Positions 7,525 to 15,626 are shown, counted from the first letter of the stretch. The stretch is 64,000 nucleotides of DNA from Porticoccus sp041395745 (GCA_041395745.1 JAWKZV010000002.1:372001-436000); one strand, 5' to 3'. Made by a program: numbers and translations. The notes: a model not told the origin generated them from the sequence alone.

Positions 7525-10059
7525 CTACGCTGACTTGGCGATGATGTTCTGGAGTTCTTCTTCGTTGGCAGGGCGGATCTGGCCGCGCTCCTCAACAAAC
7601 ACGACAGTTTCATCTTTTGCGTCAGGGGCGTTGACGAACTGGCGGAAGCGCTTGAGTTTTTCCGGGTCCTCGATAGTGGTTTTCCACTCGCACTGGTAGG
7701 TGCCGACGATGCTGTTCATCTGTTCTTCCAGTTCGGCGCAGATGCCCAGCTTGTCGTCGATGATCACTTCTTTCAGGTAGTCGAGACCGCCCTCCAGGTT
7801 GTCCAGCCACACAGAGGTGCGCTGCAGCCGGTCGGCGGTTCGCACGTAGAACATCAGGAAGCGGTCGATGTACTTGATCAGGGTTTCGTCATCCAGGTCG
7901 GTGGCGAACAGATCGGCGTGGCGGGGCTTCATGCCGCCGTTGCCGCACAGATACAGGTTCCAGCCATTTTCGGTGGCGATCACCCCGAAATCTTTGGATT
8001 GGGCTTCGGCGCACTCGCGGGTGCAGCCGGACACAGCAGACTTCAGTTTGTGGGGAGAGCGCAGTCCTTTGTAGCGATCCTCAACGTAGATCGCCATGCC
8101 GACACTGTCCTGTACCCCATAGCGGCACCAGGTGCTGCCGACACAGGACTTCACAGTGCGCAGCGCTTTGCCGTAGGCGTGGCCGGTCTCGAAACCGGCG
8201 TCGATCAGTTCTTTCCAGATCTCCGGCAGCTCCTCAACCCTGGCACCGAACAGGTCGATGCGCTGGCCGCCGGTGATCTTGGTGTAGAGGTTGTACTTCT
8301 TGGCCACCTGGCCCAGCACGATCAATTTTTCCGGGGTGATTTCGCCACCGGCTACCCGGGGTACTACCGAGTAGGTACCGTTCTTCTGCATGTTGGCCAG
8401 GAAGGTGTCGTTGGTGTCCTGCAGGCCCACATGCTTTTCTTTCAGGATGTAGTCATTCCACAGGGAGGCGAGAATGGAACCCACCGCTGGTTTGCAGACG
8501 TCGCAGCCGCGACCGGTACCGTGTTTCTTGACCAGTTCGTCAAAGGATTTGATGGACTCCACTTTGACGATGTGGAACAGCTCCTGACGGGTGAAGTTGA
8601 AGTGTTCGCAGATGGACTTGTTCACTTCCATGCCGCGGGCGGCCATCTCGTCGTCCACCACATTCTTCAGCAGCGCTGCGCAGCCGCCGCAACCGGTGCT
8701 GGCCTTGGTGCAGGACTTTACATCCGCCAGGGAGCAGCAGCCGCCGTCGATGGCGCCGATGATGTCGCCCTTGCTGACGTTGTGGCAGGAGCAGATGGTC
8801 GCTGTGGTCGGCAGGGCTGCAGCACCCAGCAGCGGTGCGCCGCCCTCGCTGGCCGGCAGGATCATGGCTTCCGGGTTTGCCGGCAGCTCGATGCCGTTCA
8901 GATAGTACTGCAGCAGGGTATCGTAGTCGGAGCAGTCGCCGACCAGTACTGCACCCAGGGCAGTTTTGCCGTCTGCGCTGACGATCAGGCGCTTGTACAC
9001 TTCTTCGCGTTCATCGCTGAAGACGTAAGAGATGGCGCCAGGGGTCTTGCCGTGGGAGTCACCGATGGAGCCCACGTCCACACCGAGCAGTTTCAGCTTG
9101 GTGCTCATGTCGGCGCCTTCAAAGGCGTTGTGTTCGCCGGTCAGTTGGCTCACCGCCACTTCTGCCATGCGGTAGCCGGGGGCTACCAGGCCGAAGATGC
9201 GACCGCCGTAGAGGGCGCATTCGCCAATGGCGAAGATGTCGGAGTCGCTGGTGCGACAGTGGTAGTCGATGGTGATGCCGCCGCGCTCACCCACTTCGAG
9301 ATTGCAGCTCTTGGCCAGCTGGTCGGAGGGGCGGATACCGGCGGAGAACACAATCACGTCGGCAGCCAGGGTCTCGCCATCGGCGAATTTCATCACCAGT
9401 CGGGTCTGGCCATCCTTGTTTTCTTCGATTGCCTGGGTGGCCTTGCTGGTGTGCACCTGCACATCCAGAGCTTCGATCTTACGGCGCAGCATGGCGCTGC
9501 CGCCATTGTCGAGCTGTACGCCCATCAGGCCGGGGGCAAATTCCACCACGTGGGTTTGCAGGCCGAGGTTTTTGAGGGCATTGGCCGCTTCCAGGCCGAG
9601 TAGGCCACCGCCGACCACTACGCCGACTTTGGCGTTTTTGCTCTTGGCCTGGATCAGGCCCAGGTCGTCGATGGTGCGGTACACCAGACAATCCGGCAGG
9701 TCGGCGCCGGGGATAGGCGGTACAAACGGGTAGGAGCCGGTAGCCAGCACCAGCTTGTCGTAGCTGAAGGTACGACCGCCATCGGTGGTGACGGTTTTGC
9801 CTTCGCGGTCGATGGCGACCACGGCATCGCCGAAGTGAGCGGATACCCCAAGGGACTGGTAGTGTTCGCGGGTGGTCAGCGCCAGTTCTTCCGGCTTGCG
9901 ACCGGCAAAGAATTCGGACAGGTGGACCCGATCGTAGGCGGGGCGGGGTTCTGCCCCGATGACAGTGATTTTTGCGGCAAGACCGGAAGTGGCCAATTGC
10001 TCCACGTAGTGGTGGCCCACCATTCCGTTACCGATTACGACGACATTCATGAGTGACAT
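7525..10059 (-). CDS. nirB: Nitrite reductase (NADH) large subunit
   Basis: An 844-residue cytosolic nitrite reductase that passes electrons from NADH via FAD, Fe-S and siroheme to nitrite, giving ammonium. Residues 1-310 form the two dinucleotide-binding domains (VVIGNGMVGHHYVEQL and VVVGGGLLGLEAA). Next come one or two BFD-type [2Fe-2S] segments (CSCHNVSKGDI, CTKASTGCGGC), then the nitrite/sulfite reductase ferredoxin-like and siroheme domains with the cluster cysteines near residues 638-682 (CVGSTWC, GCTREC). Length is normal for the family. The ATG at 10059 follows GAGAGAG. Transcription probably begins at the sigma54 element 10166-10181. Confidence 0.95.
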   Translation of the reverse strand: MSLMNVVVIGNGMVGHHYVEQLATSGLAAKITVIGAEPRPAYDRVHLSEFFAGRKPEELALTTREHYQSLGVSAHFGDAVVAIDREGKTVTTDGGRTFSYDKLVLATGSYPFVPPIPGADLPDCLVYRTIDDLGLIQAKSKNAKVGVVVGGGLLGLEAANALKNLGLQTHVVEFAPGLMGVQLDNGGSAMLRRKIEALDVQVHTSKATQAIEENKDGQTRLVMKFADGETLAADVIVFSAGIRPSDQLAKSCNLEVGERGGITIDYHCRTSDSDIFAIGECALYGGRIFGLVAPGYRMAEVAVSQLTGEHNAFEGADMSTKLKLLGVDVGSIGDSHGKTPGAISYVFSDEREEVYKRLIVSADGKTALGAVLVGDCSDYDTLLQYYLNGIELPANPEAMILPASEGGAPLLGAAALPTTATICSCHNVSKGDIIGAIDGGCCSLADVKSCTKASTGCGGCAALLKNVVDDEMAARGMEVNKSICEHFNFTRQELFHIVKVESIKSFDELVKKHGTGRGCDVCKPAVGSILASLWNDYILKEKHVGLQDTNDTFLANMQKNGTYSVVPRVAGGEITPEKLIVLGQVAKKYNLYTKITGGQRIDLFGARVEELPEIWKELIDAGFETGHAYGKALRTVKSCVGSTWCRYGVQDSVGMAIYVEDRYKGLRSPHKLKSAVSGCTRECAEAQSKDFGVIATENGWNLYLCGNGGMKPRHADLFATDLDDETLIKYIDRFLMFYVRTADRLQRTSVWLDNLEGGLDYLKEVIIDDKLGICAELEEQMNSIVGTYQCEWKTTIEDPEKLKRFRQFVNAPDAKDETVVFVEERGQIRPANEEELQNIIAKSA

Positions 10060-10079
10060 ATTGCATCTCTCTCAGTTGT

Positions 10080-10133
10080 CTGACGTCGCACTCTTTTGCC
10101 GGTGCGGACGTCAGTGGTTATCTGACACGCACC
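10080..10133 (-). promoter_or_regulatory. nirB leader with two mutually exclusive hairpins
   Basis: In the minus-strand transcript, 10133-10101 can fold as GGTGCG/CGCACC plus GTCAG/CTGAC around a seven-base loop. Alternatively 10114-10080 can fold as CTGACGT/ACGTCAG plus CGCAC/GTGCG with one bulged C. Both use the same segment (10114-10101), so only one can exist at a time. No U-run follows, so this is not a plain intrinsic terminator; the nirB ribosome site starts about ten bases after the second stem. Confidence 0.5.
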
Positions 10134-10165
10134 TCGTTGTGCAAAAAAAGGTAGTAATTTTTATA

Positions 10166-10181
10166 GGCAAAGATTGGGCCA
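10166..10181 (-). promoter_or_regulatory. Sigma54 (-24/-12) promoter of nirBD-nasA
   Basis: The minus strand reads TGGCCCAATCTTTGCC, matching TGGCAC-N5-TTGCW with the key GG and GC in correct spacing. The expected transcript start is near 10154, giving a leader of about 95 bases before nirB. NtrC-type palindromes lie about 95-125 bases upstream, a normal enhancer distance. Confidence 0.65.
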
Positions 10182-10246
10182 ATATTGGTATTTGTTGATA
10201 TTCAAAGGGTTGGTGTGAATCTGGGGTTACGGGAATGGCCACTTGC

Positions 10247-10281
10247 GCACCAAAATGGTGAGCATGGCAATGTTTTGGTGC
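10247..10281. promoter_or_regulatory. Tandem NtrC-type binding sites upstream of nirB
   Basis: GCACCAAAATGGTGA (10247-10261) matches the NtrC palindrome GCACC-N5-GGTGC at nine of ten specified bases. A second, weaker copy, GCAATGTTTTGGTGC (10267-10281), follows 20 bases on and overlaps the kinase gene's last codon region. Confidence 0.65.
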
Positions 10282-10282
10282 T

Positions 10283-12028
10283 CTAGATGTGCCTGGCGAG
10301 CAGTGCCAGCAACAGCAGGTTCGTCAGCAGAGACAGGATTGCGGCAAATTTCCAGAAACGCAGGGGATTGCGTTCGAGCAGGGGTTTACCGCGCTGTATT
10401 GTAAAAGCGGGGTTGGCATTTTTCAGGTCGGCGATGAATTCCGAGAGCGCCGGATAACGGGACTCGGGGTTCAGTGAGGCGGCTTTCTCGATGGCTTTGT
10501 CCATCCACACGGGCACCAGTGGATTGTGCTGATAGCTGGGCGTGTAGCTGAGGCGGGCAAAGTCCTTGGCGGATTCCGCCTTGTGGTACTGGGGGCCGTA
10601 GGGGTGTTTCCCTGTGAGCAGTTCGTACAGCAGGATGCCAAGAGAAAACTGGTCGCTGCGTGGGGTGGCGCGCTGACCCAGATGATATTCGGGGGCGGAG
10701 TAGTCCCGGGTGCCGAGCTGGTTACTGCGGTTGATGGTGGTTTCAATCTCATGGATGCCGGCGATGTGGGTGGAGCCGAAATCGATGATTTTTACCCCTT
10801 CTTCGGTGTAGATGATGTTTTCCGGCTTGATGTCCTGGTGCAGGGTATCCTTGCGATGGAAAGCCCTGAGTCCGGACGCCACCTGGGTGATGATGTTGCG
10901 GGCATCGACCACGGAGAGTCGGGTGCGCTCCTTGATCAACTGCGCCAGGGTGGGGCCGGGAACATACTCCGTCAGATAGTAAAGAAATTTTCTTGGCGTT
11001 GCCGGGCGCAGAACTTTCACCACATTGGCATTGTGAATGCGCGAGCCAATCCATTCTTCGAGGACAAAGCGCTCCAGATAGGCGGGATCATCCTTCTGCA
11101 GTGATGACGGCGCCTTGAGAATGGCCTTGCCGCCGTGGTGAATATTCTCCACCAGGTAAACTTCGCTGCGAGTGTTCGCATGCACCTCTTTCAGCACCCT
11201 CCAATCGTCCAGGATATGGCCCTTTTCCAGCGGCGGGGGGCAGGGCAGGGTGCGCAGCTGGGCCAGGACGTCCTCCTTCTCCGCGGGGCCGGTATCCTCG
11301 ATACAGATGATCTGCGCGCTCAGGTTGTCATCGCTGCCCAGAGCCAGGGCCTCTTCTATCAGTATCTGACAGGTCTGCTGGTGCCGGGTGCTTTCGGCCA
11401 GCAGTTGTTTGAGGCGATCGTTGCCGAGCCAGTCGTGAACACCGTCAGTAGTGAGCAGAAAGCGATCGCCGGGCAGCAAGTTGATATGGTGAAAGTCGAT
11501 TTCCAGGCTGACGTCAATGCCGAGCGCCCGGCTCAGGTAGCGGTGACCGTTGCCGGCAGCTATGGCGTGATCCCTGGTCAGCAGTTCGAAATCGCCGTCG
11601 CGCAGCCGGTAGATGCGGCTGTCGCCGACGTGAAAGATATAGGCGCCGGCGGATTTCAGGATCAGTGCGCTGAAGGTGGTGATAAAGCCCTTTTCGGCAG
11701 AGGTGTAAGACTGCCCCAGTCCGTAAAGCCAGCGATTCAGGGCGACCAGCACTTTCAGGCCACTGGTCTGAATCGACCAGCTGTCATGGGTGGAATAGTA
11801 ATCGGAAAGAAACGATGTGACTGCTATCTGGCTGGCTTCCTTGCCGGCCTCGGCTGTGCTGACGCCGTCGGCGATAACCGCAACGGCGCCTTTGGTGGTG
11901 AGGGCTGGACCCTCGGGTATGCGAATGCCTACAGCGTCATCATTTTCCCGCTTGATGCCGGCGGTGGAATACTGGCCAACCTGGATATCCAGTCTTCGTT
12001 CTAGATGCGATAACGTCATTTCCGACAT
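10283..12028 (-). CDS. PP2C phosphatase-Ser/Thr kinase fusion, membrane-anchored
   Basis: A 581-residue bifunctional protein. Residues 15-245 are a PP2C phosphatase with metal-binding aspartates in ADGV (D54), GDSR (D136), TDGVHDW (D195) and SDDN (D233). Residues 275-530 are a Hanks-type kinase with lysine K305, HQD (H397-D399), DFG (D417) and APE (445-447). The glycine-rich loop (about 279-292) has no glycine, and HRD is HQD, so nucleotide binding and activation are atypical. A hydrophobic helix at 556-578 anchors the C-terminus. The order transporter-kinase/phosphatase-nirBD-nasA also occurs in Pseudomonas aeruginosa (PA1783-PA1779), suggesting a conserved role in nitrate assimilation. The substrate is unknown. 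Confidence 0.88.
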   Translation of the reverse strand: MSEMTLSHLERRLDIQVGQYSTAGIKRENDDAVGIRIPEGPALTTKGAVAVIADGVSTAEAGKEASQIAVTSFLSDYYSTHDSWSIQTSGLKVLVALNRWLYGLGQSYTSAEKGFITTFSALILKSAGAYIFHVGDSRIYRLRDGDFELLTRDHAIAAGNGHRYLSRALGIDVSLEIDFHHINLLPGDRFLLTTDGVHDWLGNDRLKQLLAESTRHQQTCQILIEEALALGSDDNLSAQIICIEDTGPAEKEDVLAQLRTLPCPPPLEKGHILDDWRVLKEVHANTRSEVYLVENIHHGGKAILKAPSSLQKDDPAYLERFVLEEWIGSRIHNANVVKVLRPATPRKFLYYLTEYVPGPTLAQLIKERTRLSVVDARNIITQVASGLRAFHRKDTLHQDIKPENIIYTEEGVKIIDFGSTHIAGIHEIETTINRSNQLGTRDYSAPEYHLGQRATPRSDQFSLGILLYELLTGKHPYGPQYHKAESAKDFARLSYTPSYQHNPLVPVWMDKAIEKAASLNPESRYPALSEFIADLKNANPAFTIQRGKPLLERNPLRFWKFAAILSLLTNLLLLALLARHI

Positions 12029-12041
12029 TGCATGCCCCGGT

Positions 12042-13517
12042 TTAGCTGACTTCGATCAACTGCACCGTACCATCGGGCAGGATTTCTGTGGTGTGCCCTT
12101 TGGGTTCCGTCAGCAGTTGTGTCAGGAAGAATACCGCAATTGCAGACGCGGCGATGATCATGAAGAAGGTGGATGCGTCGACAAAAGTGTAGGCGGTGAG
12201 GTAGGTCACTGCCCCGACGTTGCCGAAAGCGCCCGCCATGCCGGCAATCTGACCGGTCATGCGGCGTTTCACCAGTGGCACGATGGCAAATACCGCGCCT
12301 TCACCGGCTTGCACGAAGAACGAGCAGCACATCACTGCGGCGACAGCCAGGAATATCGGCCAGTTGCCATTAATTTGTGATAGCACCAGATAGCCGATTC
12401 CCAGGCCCACGATCAGGATGGAAAGGGATTTGCGACGACCGAAGCGGTCGCTGAACCAGCCGCCACCGGGGCGGGCCACCAGGTTCATGAAGGCGTAGGC
12501 ACTGGCCAGGGCGCCAGCCGCTGCCAGGGACAATCCCTCAAAAGTTTCCAGGAAGAATCCGGGCAGCATGGAAACCACCGCCAGTTCGGAACCAAAGGTA
12601 ACGAAGTAGGCCCAGTCGAGCACGGCAACCTGAGTGAATTCATATTTGTCGCTTTCCGGTGCGCCGTGTTTCAACATTTCCTTGTTCACCTTGTAGATCT
12701 GGGAAACCTGGAAGAAAAACAGGGCTACAAAGGCGATGTAGAAAATATCTGCAGCGGCATAGGAGATGAGGTTTGTGCCAGAGGGCGACACTTTCCACAC
12801 CAGCACGGAGAGAATCAGGTACATCGGGATATTCATGGCGATGTAGAGCCAGAAATCCTTCTTGCTGGTGACTTCCAGTCCGCCGGTTTTTTTCGGTTTG
12901 AAATAGGTCGAGCCCTTGGGGGTATTGCGTGCGCGCCAGGCGTAGATGGCCCCATAGATCGAGGCCAGAACGCCGGTCAGGCCGATGGCGTAACGCCAAC
13001 CGTCTTCGCCGCCAAAAATAGTGATGGCGACGGTGGGCAGGGTGAAGGCTGCGGCAGAAGAGCCGAAGTTGCCCCAACCACCGTAGATGCCCTGGGCGAG
13101 GCCTACGGTCTTGGCGGGGAACCACTCACCCACCATGCGAATGCCGATAACAAAACCGGCGCCGACAAAACCGAGTAGCAGCCGGGTCAGAGCCAGTTGC
13201 TCATAGGTTTGCGAGAGTGCGAACAGGGTGCAGAAAATCCCGGACAGCATTAACAAGCAGGAGTAGATCAGGCGTGGACCGAAGCGGTCCACCAGCATGC
13301 CGATAATGATGCGAGCCGGAATGGTCAACGCCACGTTGAGAGTCAGCAGGGTTTTCCACTGGGCTGACGTGAGGTTGAAGGTTTCCATGATCAGCGGCTT
13401 GAGCGGCGCATGGCTGAACCACACCACAAAGGTAAGGAAAAAAGCGAACCAGGTGAGGTGTAGTGTTCTTATTTTCGGGTCCCGAAAATCGAGCAGGTTA
13501 ATACGTAGAGTTGACAT
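12042..13517 (-). CDS. Nitrate/nitrite MFS transporter (NarK/NasA type)
   Basis: A 491-residue major facilitator protein with about twelve membrane helices, importing nitrate (and possibly nitrite) across the inner membrane. It shows the nitrate-porter signatures GIYGGWGNFGSSAAAF in the first half and a related glycine-rich stretch, GQIAGMAGAFGNVGAV, in the second, plus the MFS loop GMLVDRFGPR. I chose ATG at 13517; a GTG three codons upstream (13526) is also in frame. It heads the nitrate cluster, 13 bases before the kinase/phosphatase gene. A sigma54 promoter at 13563-13578 would give a leader of about 34 bases. Confidence 0.92.
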   Translation of the reverse strand: MSTLRINLLDFRDPKIRTLHLTWFAFFLTFVVWFSHAPLKPLIMETFNLTSAQWKTLLTLNVALTIPARIIIGMLVDRFGPRLIYSCLLMLSGIFCTLFALSQTYEQLALTRLLLGFVGAGFVIGIRMVGEWFPAKTVGLAQGIYGGWGNFGSSAAAFTLPTVAITIFGGEDGWRYAIGLTGVLASIYGAIYAWRARNTPKGSTYFKPKKTGGLEVTSKKDFWLYIAMNIPMYLILSVLVWKVSPSGTNLISYAAADIFYIAFVALFFFQVSQIYKVNKEMLKHGAPESDKYEFTQVAVLDWAYFVTFGSELAVVSMLPGFFLETFEGLSLAAAGALASAYAFMNLVARPGGGWFSDRFGRRKSLSILIVGLGIGYLVLSQINGNWPIFLAVAAVMCCSFFVQAGEGAVFAIVPLVKRRMTGQIAGMAGAFGNVGAVTYLTAYTFVDASTFFMIIAASAIAVFFLTQLLTEPKGHTTEILPDGTVQLIEVS

Positions 13518-13562
13518 GATAGGCACCAGATTTGTTCATGAAACAATCAAGCTGGCGTTGCC

Positions 13563-13578
13563 AGCAAGTTGTATGCCA
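13563..13578 (-). promoter_or_regulatory. Sigma54 (-24/-12) promoter of nitrate transporter
   Basis: The minus strand reads TGGCATACAACTTGCT, matching TGGCAC-N5-TTGCW with a single mismatch at a weakly conserved base. Spacing between GG and GC is exact. Transcription would start near 13551 and read the transporter and then the kinase/phosphatase gene. Confidence 0.75.
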
Positions 13579-13633
13579 CAAGTTAGTGCTATTTTTTTAT
13601 CACTTTGACATGAATGAGTTTTTTATTTTCTGG

Positions 13634-13715
13634 CTTGGTGCACTTTTATTTTTGCGCACCAATTTATGGCGCAAGTGTGGTGCGCTGAATTTCTTCAGTG
13701 CGCATAGTTGGTGCC
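13634..13715. promoter_or_regulatory. Cluster of NtrC-like half sites
   Basis: Repeated GGTGC/GCACC half sites occur at 13637-13642, 13656-13660, 13679-13683 and 13710-13714. The pairs 13669-13683 and 13700-13714 both read GCGCA-N5-GGTGC, eight of ten bases of the NtrC palindrome. A larger inverted repeat, TTGGTGCAC...GCGCACCAA, spans 13635-13662. The distance of 80-160 bases upstream of the sigma54 element suits an enhancer. Confidence 0.5.
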
Positions 13716-13745
13716 AGGTGTCTGTGCCTGAAACAGCGTGGAGCG

Positions 13746-13751
13746 GATAAT
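13746..13751 (+). promoter_or_regulatory. Possible -10 box for Anbu transcript
   Basis: GATAAT fits five of six -10 positions and lies about 80 bases before the leader ORF, but the -35 region 17 bases upstream (TGTGCC) is poor. No sigma54 element was found on this side. Weak call. Confidence 0.25.
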
Positions 13752-13830
13752 TTTTACTGAGCGGTTTGTTCTCCGGCCGCTACCCTGGGTTCGCTTCTGT
13801 GCCTGGTAGCTTTTGTTATGGGGAGGAATT

Positions 13831-13893
13831 ATGCTTTCTGTCCCGCCGGGAAAACACCCTTTTGTTTTGCGTGGAGTTGCACTGCTGCCATGA
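13831..13893 (+). CDS. 20-codon leader ORF coupled to Anbu
   Basis: A short ORF of 20 codons (MLSVPPGKHPFVLRGVALLP) begins at ATG 13831 directly after the near-perfect ribosome site GGGGAGGAATT and ends in TGA at 13891-13893. The stop overlaps the Anbu start as ATGA. Anbu's own upstream sequence has only a distant GGAG, so ribosomes may reach Anbu by terminating here and restarting. The peptide resembles nothing I know, and it may be translated only for coupling. The alternative, one long Anbu reading frame from further upstream, uses a different frame and conflicts with the Met-Thr start that Anbu needs. Confidence 0.5.
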   Translation: MLSVPPGKHPFVLRGVALLP

Positions 13894-14636
13894 CCTATTG
13901 CGTTGCCATCAAGCTCAATGAAGGGCTGGTTTTCTGTTCAGATTCCCGGACCAATGCAGGCCCGGATCGGGTCAGCACCTACAGCAAACTGCACCGTTTT
14001 TCCATTCACGGTGACCGCCAACTGATGATGATGACTGCAGGCAACCTGGCTACCAGTCAGGCGGTGGTGGCGCACATCGAACGTGATCTCAAGGAAGATG
14101 CCAAATTCAATCTGCGCAAGGCCAACTACGTTGCGGATATCGCTGATTATGTCGGTGAGCTGAGCCTGAAAGAACAGAACAAGTATCGCAGTGATGGCCC
14201 CAATGCCGGGTTCAACGCCGAGGCCACTTTTGTGTTGGGTGGGCAGATCAAAGGCAGTGATCCCGAGCTGTACATGATCTACCCCGAAGGCAATCACATT
14301 ACTGCCTCGGAGCAGTACCCGTTTCTACAGATCGGTGAAACCAAATACGGGAAGCCGATCCTGGATCGCATTATCAGGCCGACGACGCCGCACGAAACTG
14401 CCATGCGATGTGCCCTGGTTTCCCTCGATTCCACCATGCGCAGCAACGCCACCGTGGGGCCGCCTATCGAATTGCTGTTCTATCCGGTGGACAGCCTGTC
14501 CAATCCTTCCCGCTACTGCAAGTTCCAGGAAAATGACCCTTACCTGGTGCAATTGCGCCAGAGTTGGGATGAGAACATCCGCAAGGCTTTCAACGAGTTG
14601 CCGTCGCTATCGCTGGTGTTTGGCGCGGATATCTAG
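13890..14636 (+). CDS. anbu: Anbu proteasome-like peptidase
   Basis: A 248-residue protein of the Anbu (ancestral beta subunit, COG3484) branch of the Ntn-hydrolase proteasome family, cytosolic and self-assembling. It begins MTYCVAIKLNEGLVFCSDSR; removing Met1 exposes Thr2 as the predicted nucleophile, and the following strand with D18 and later K/S residues matches proteasomal beta subunits. This fixes the start at 13890 even though the frame stays open further upstream. Length is typical (about 240-250). Anbu genes usually travel with an alpha-E protein, an ATP-grasp protein and a transglutaminase; the first two lie convergently downstream and the transglutaminase is absent here. The substrate is unknown. 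Confidence 0.9.
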   Translation: MTYCVAIKLNEGLVFCSDSRTNAGPDRVSTYSKLHRFSIHGDRQLMMMTAGNLATSQAVVAHIERDLKEDAKFNLRKANYVADIADYVGELSLKEQNKYRSDGPNAGFNAEATFVLGGQIKGSDPELYMIYPEGNHITASEQYPFLQIGETKYGKPILDRIIRPTTPHETAMRCALVSLDSTMRSNATVGPPIELLFYPVDSLSNPSRYCKFQENDPYLVQLRQSWDENIRKAFNELPSLSLVFGADI

Positions 14637-14648
14637 AGTCGACTCATT

Positions 14649-14670
14649 CCGGAACCCCTGGGGGTTCCGG
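14649..14670. terminator. Bidirectional hairpin between Anbu and alpha-E gene
   Basis: CCGGAACCCC pairs with GGGGTTCCGG around a two-base loop, and the arms extend through ATT/AAT with a mismatch. A short ATTTT follows on the plus strand. It separates two convergent genes. Confidence 0.65.
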
Positions 14671-14684
14671 GAATTTTGCCTTGA

Positions 14685-15626
14685 TCAGTTGGTGGGTACA
14701 GGCAGGAACCAGGCGGTGGAGATCGCCTCATCCAGTTGGCTCAGGTAGACCTGGAATTGATCAATGAACTCGTGAAGCTGTTCCGGAGACATCTTCTGGG
14801 CATCAAAACGACTCAACTTTCGCAAAGCAGATTCCACTATCTGTTTGGCGTCGTCGTTATTTTTTAGCGGTTCAAGCTCGTGGAGGATGCCGTTGAGGCA
14901 GAAAGCCACGGTGCGCGGCAGATCGCTCTCCTTGAACATGAAGTCCACAGAGGAATCGGCTTCCACTACCGGACCAATTTTGTGCCGGTAAGCGCTGATG
15001 GCCGACAACGATTGCAGCATGCTGCTCCACAACAGTGTATCAACCGCCGGGCTGCTGTTTTCGCGACCGAGGATGGCGCCGGCACCCACGTCGATAATGC
15101 GGGTGGTCATATCGGCGCGCTCGATGAGGTGCCCGAGTTTAATAAAGCGATGGGTGTGATCACGGCACAGGGTGGTCATCAGCAGTCCATTGATCATCTG
15201 GCAGCGGGAAATAATCTGTTCAAAAAATTCGTAGCGGTGGCGTCGGCCAACGGATTTCTCTGCGACATCCTTGCAGTGCAGGTAGAGTTCGTTGACGTGC
15301 TCCCAGGTCTCTTCCGGCAGCACATCCCGGGTGGTGCGGACATTTTCCCTGGCAGCCTTGATGGAAAAATAGATGCTGGAGAAATGATTCAGGTCCGAGA
15401 TCAGGAATTTCAGGACATTCTGTTCGTTAAAGGCGCGGTAGTGTTTGGTGAAAACCGGTTCCGCATCGAGAATGTCCACCAGCACCTGCCATCCCAATTC
15501 AGCTCCACGGGGCAGGTCCATAATCAGGTGGGTGTAGGCGCTGCTGAAGCGAGCGGTGTTTTCCGCACGTTCCAGGTAGCGGGCCATCCAGTAAAGGCGG
15601 TCGGCAACACGGGATAACATGGTCAT
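14685..15626 (-). CDS. Alpha-E domain protein of the Anbu cluster
   Basis: A 313-residue, mainly alpha-helical protein of the alpha-E (DUF403) family, recognised by the N-terminal signature LSRVADRLYWMARYLERAENTAR and the later HLIERADMTTRIIDVG repeat of the same motif. Its catalytic role is unproven; families with this domain nearly always accompany a circularly permuted ATP-grasp ligase, and together they are proposed to make or modify a peptide. The start ATG overlaps the stop of the ATP-grasp gene by four bases (ATGA), so the pair is translationally coupled. There is no signal peptide, so it is probably cytosolic. Confidence 0.88.
   Translation of the reverse strand: MTMLSRVADRLYWMARYLERAENTARFSSAYTHLIMDLPRGAELGWQVLVDILDAEPVFTKHYRAFNEQNVLKFLISDLNHFSSIYFSIKAARENVRTTRDVLPEETWEHVNELYLHCKDVAEKSVGRRHRYEFFEQIISRCQMINGLLMTTLCRDHTHRFIKLGHLIERADMTTRIIDVGAGAILGRENSSPAVDTLLWSSMLQSLSAISAYRHKIGPVVEADSSVDFMFKESDLPRTVAFCLNGILHELEPLKNNDDAKQIVESALRKLSRFDAQKMSPEQLHEFIDQFQVYLSQLDEAISTAWFLPVPTN

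Larger units (their letters stand above)
13518..13830. other. Divergent intergenic region: nitrate transporter / Anbu leader
   Basis: These 313 bases hold no convincing long gene. They contain the sigma54 element for the transporter, a run of NtrC-like half sites (13634-13715), a possible plus-strand -10 box at 13746-13751, and a small hairpin with AGCGG/CCGCT arms (13759-13781). The transporter-proximal half is AT-rich. Confidence 0.6.

Noticed and set aside
7918..9603. 561-codon plus-strand ORF
   Set aside because: Antisense to nirB; the translated sequence is low in recognisable structure and rich in shadow-frame residues.
10101..10133. Intrinsic terminator upstream of nirB
   Set aside because: The stem is strong, but no U-run follows in the transcript, so it was listed as a switching leader instead.
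11135..12004. 289-codon plus-strand ORF
   Set aside because: Antisense to the phosphatase domain of the kinase fusion, without ribosome site or motifs.
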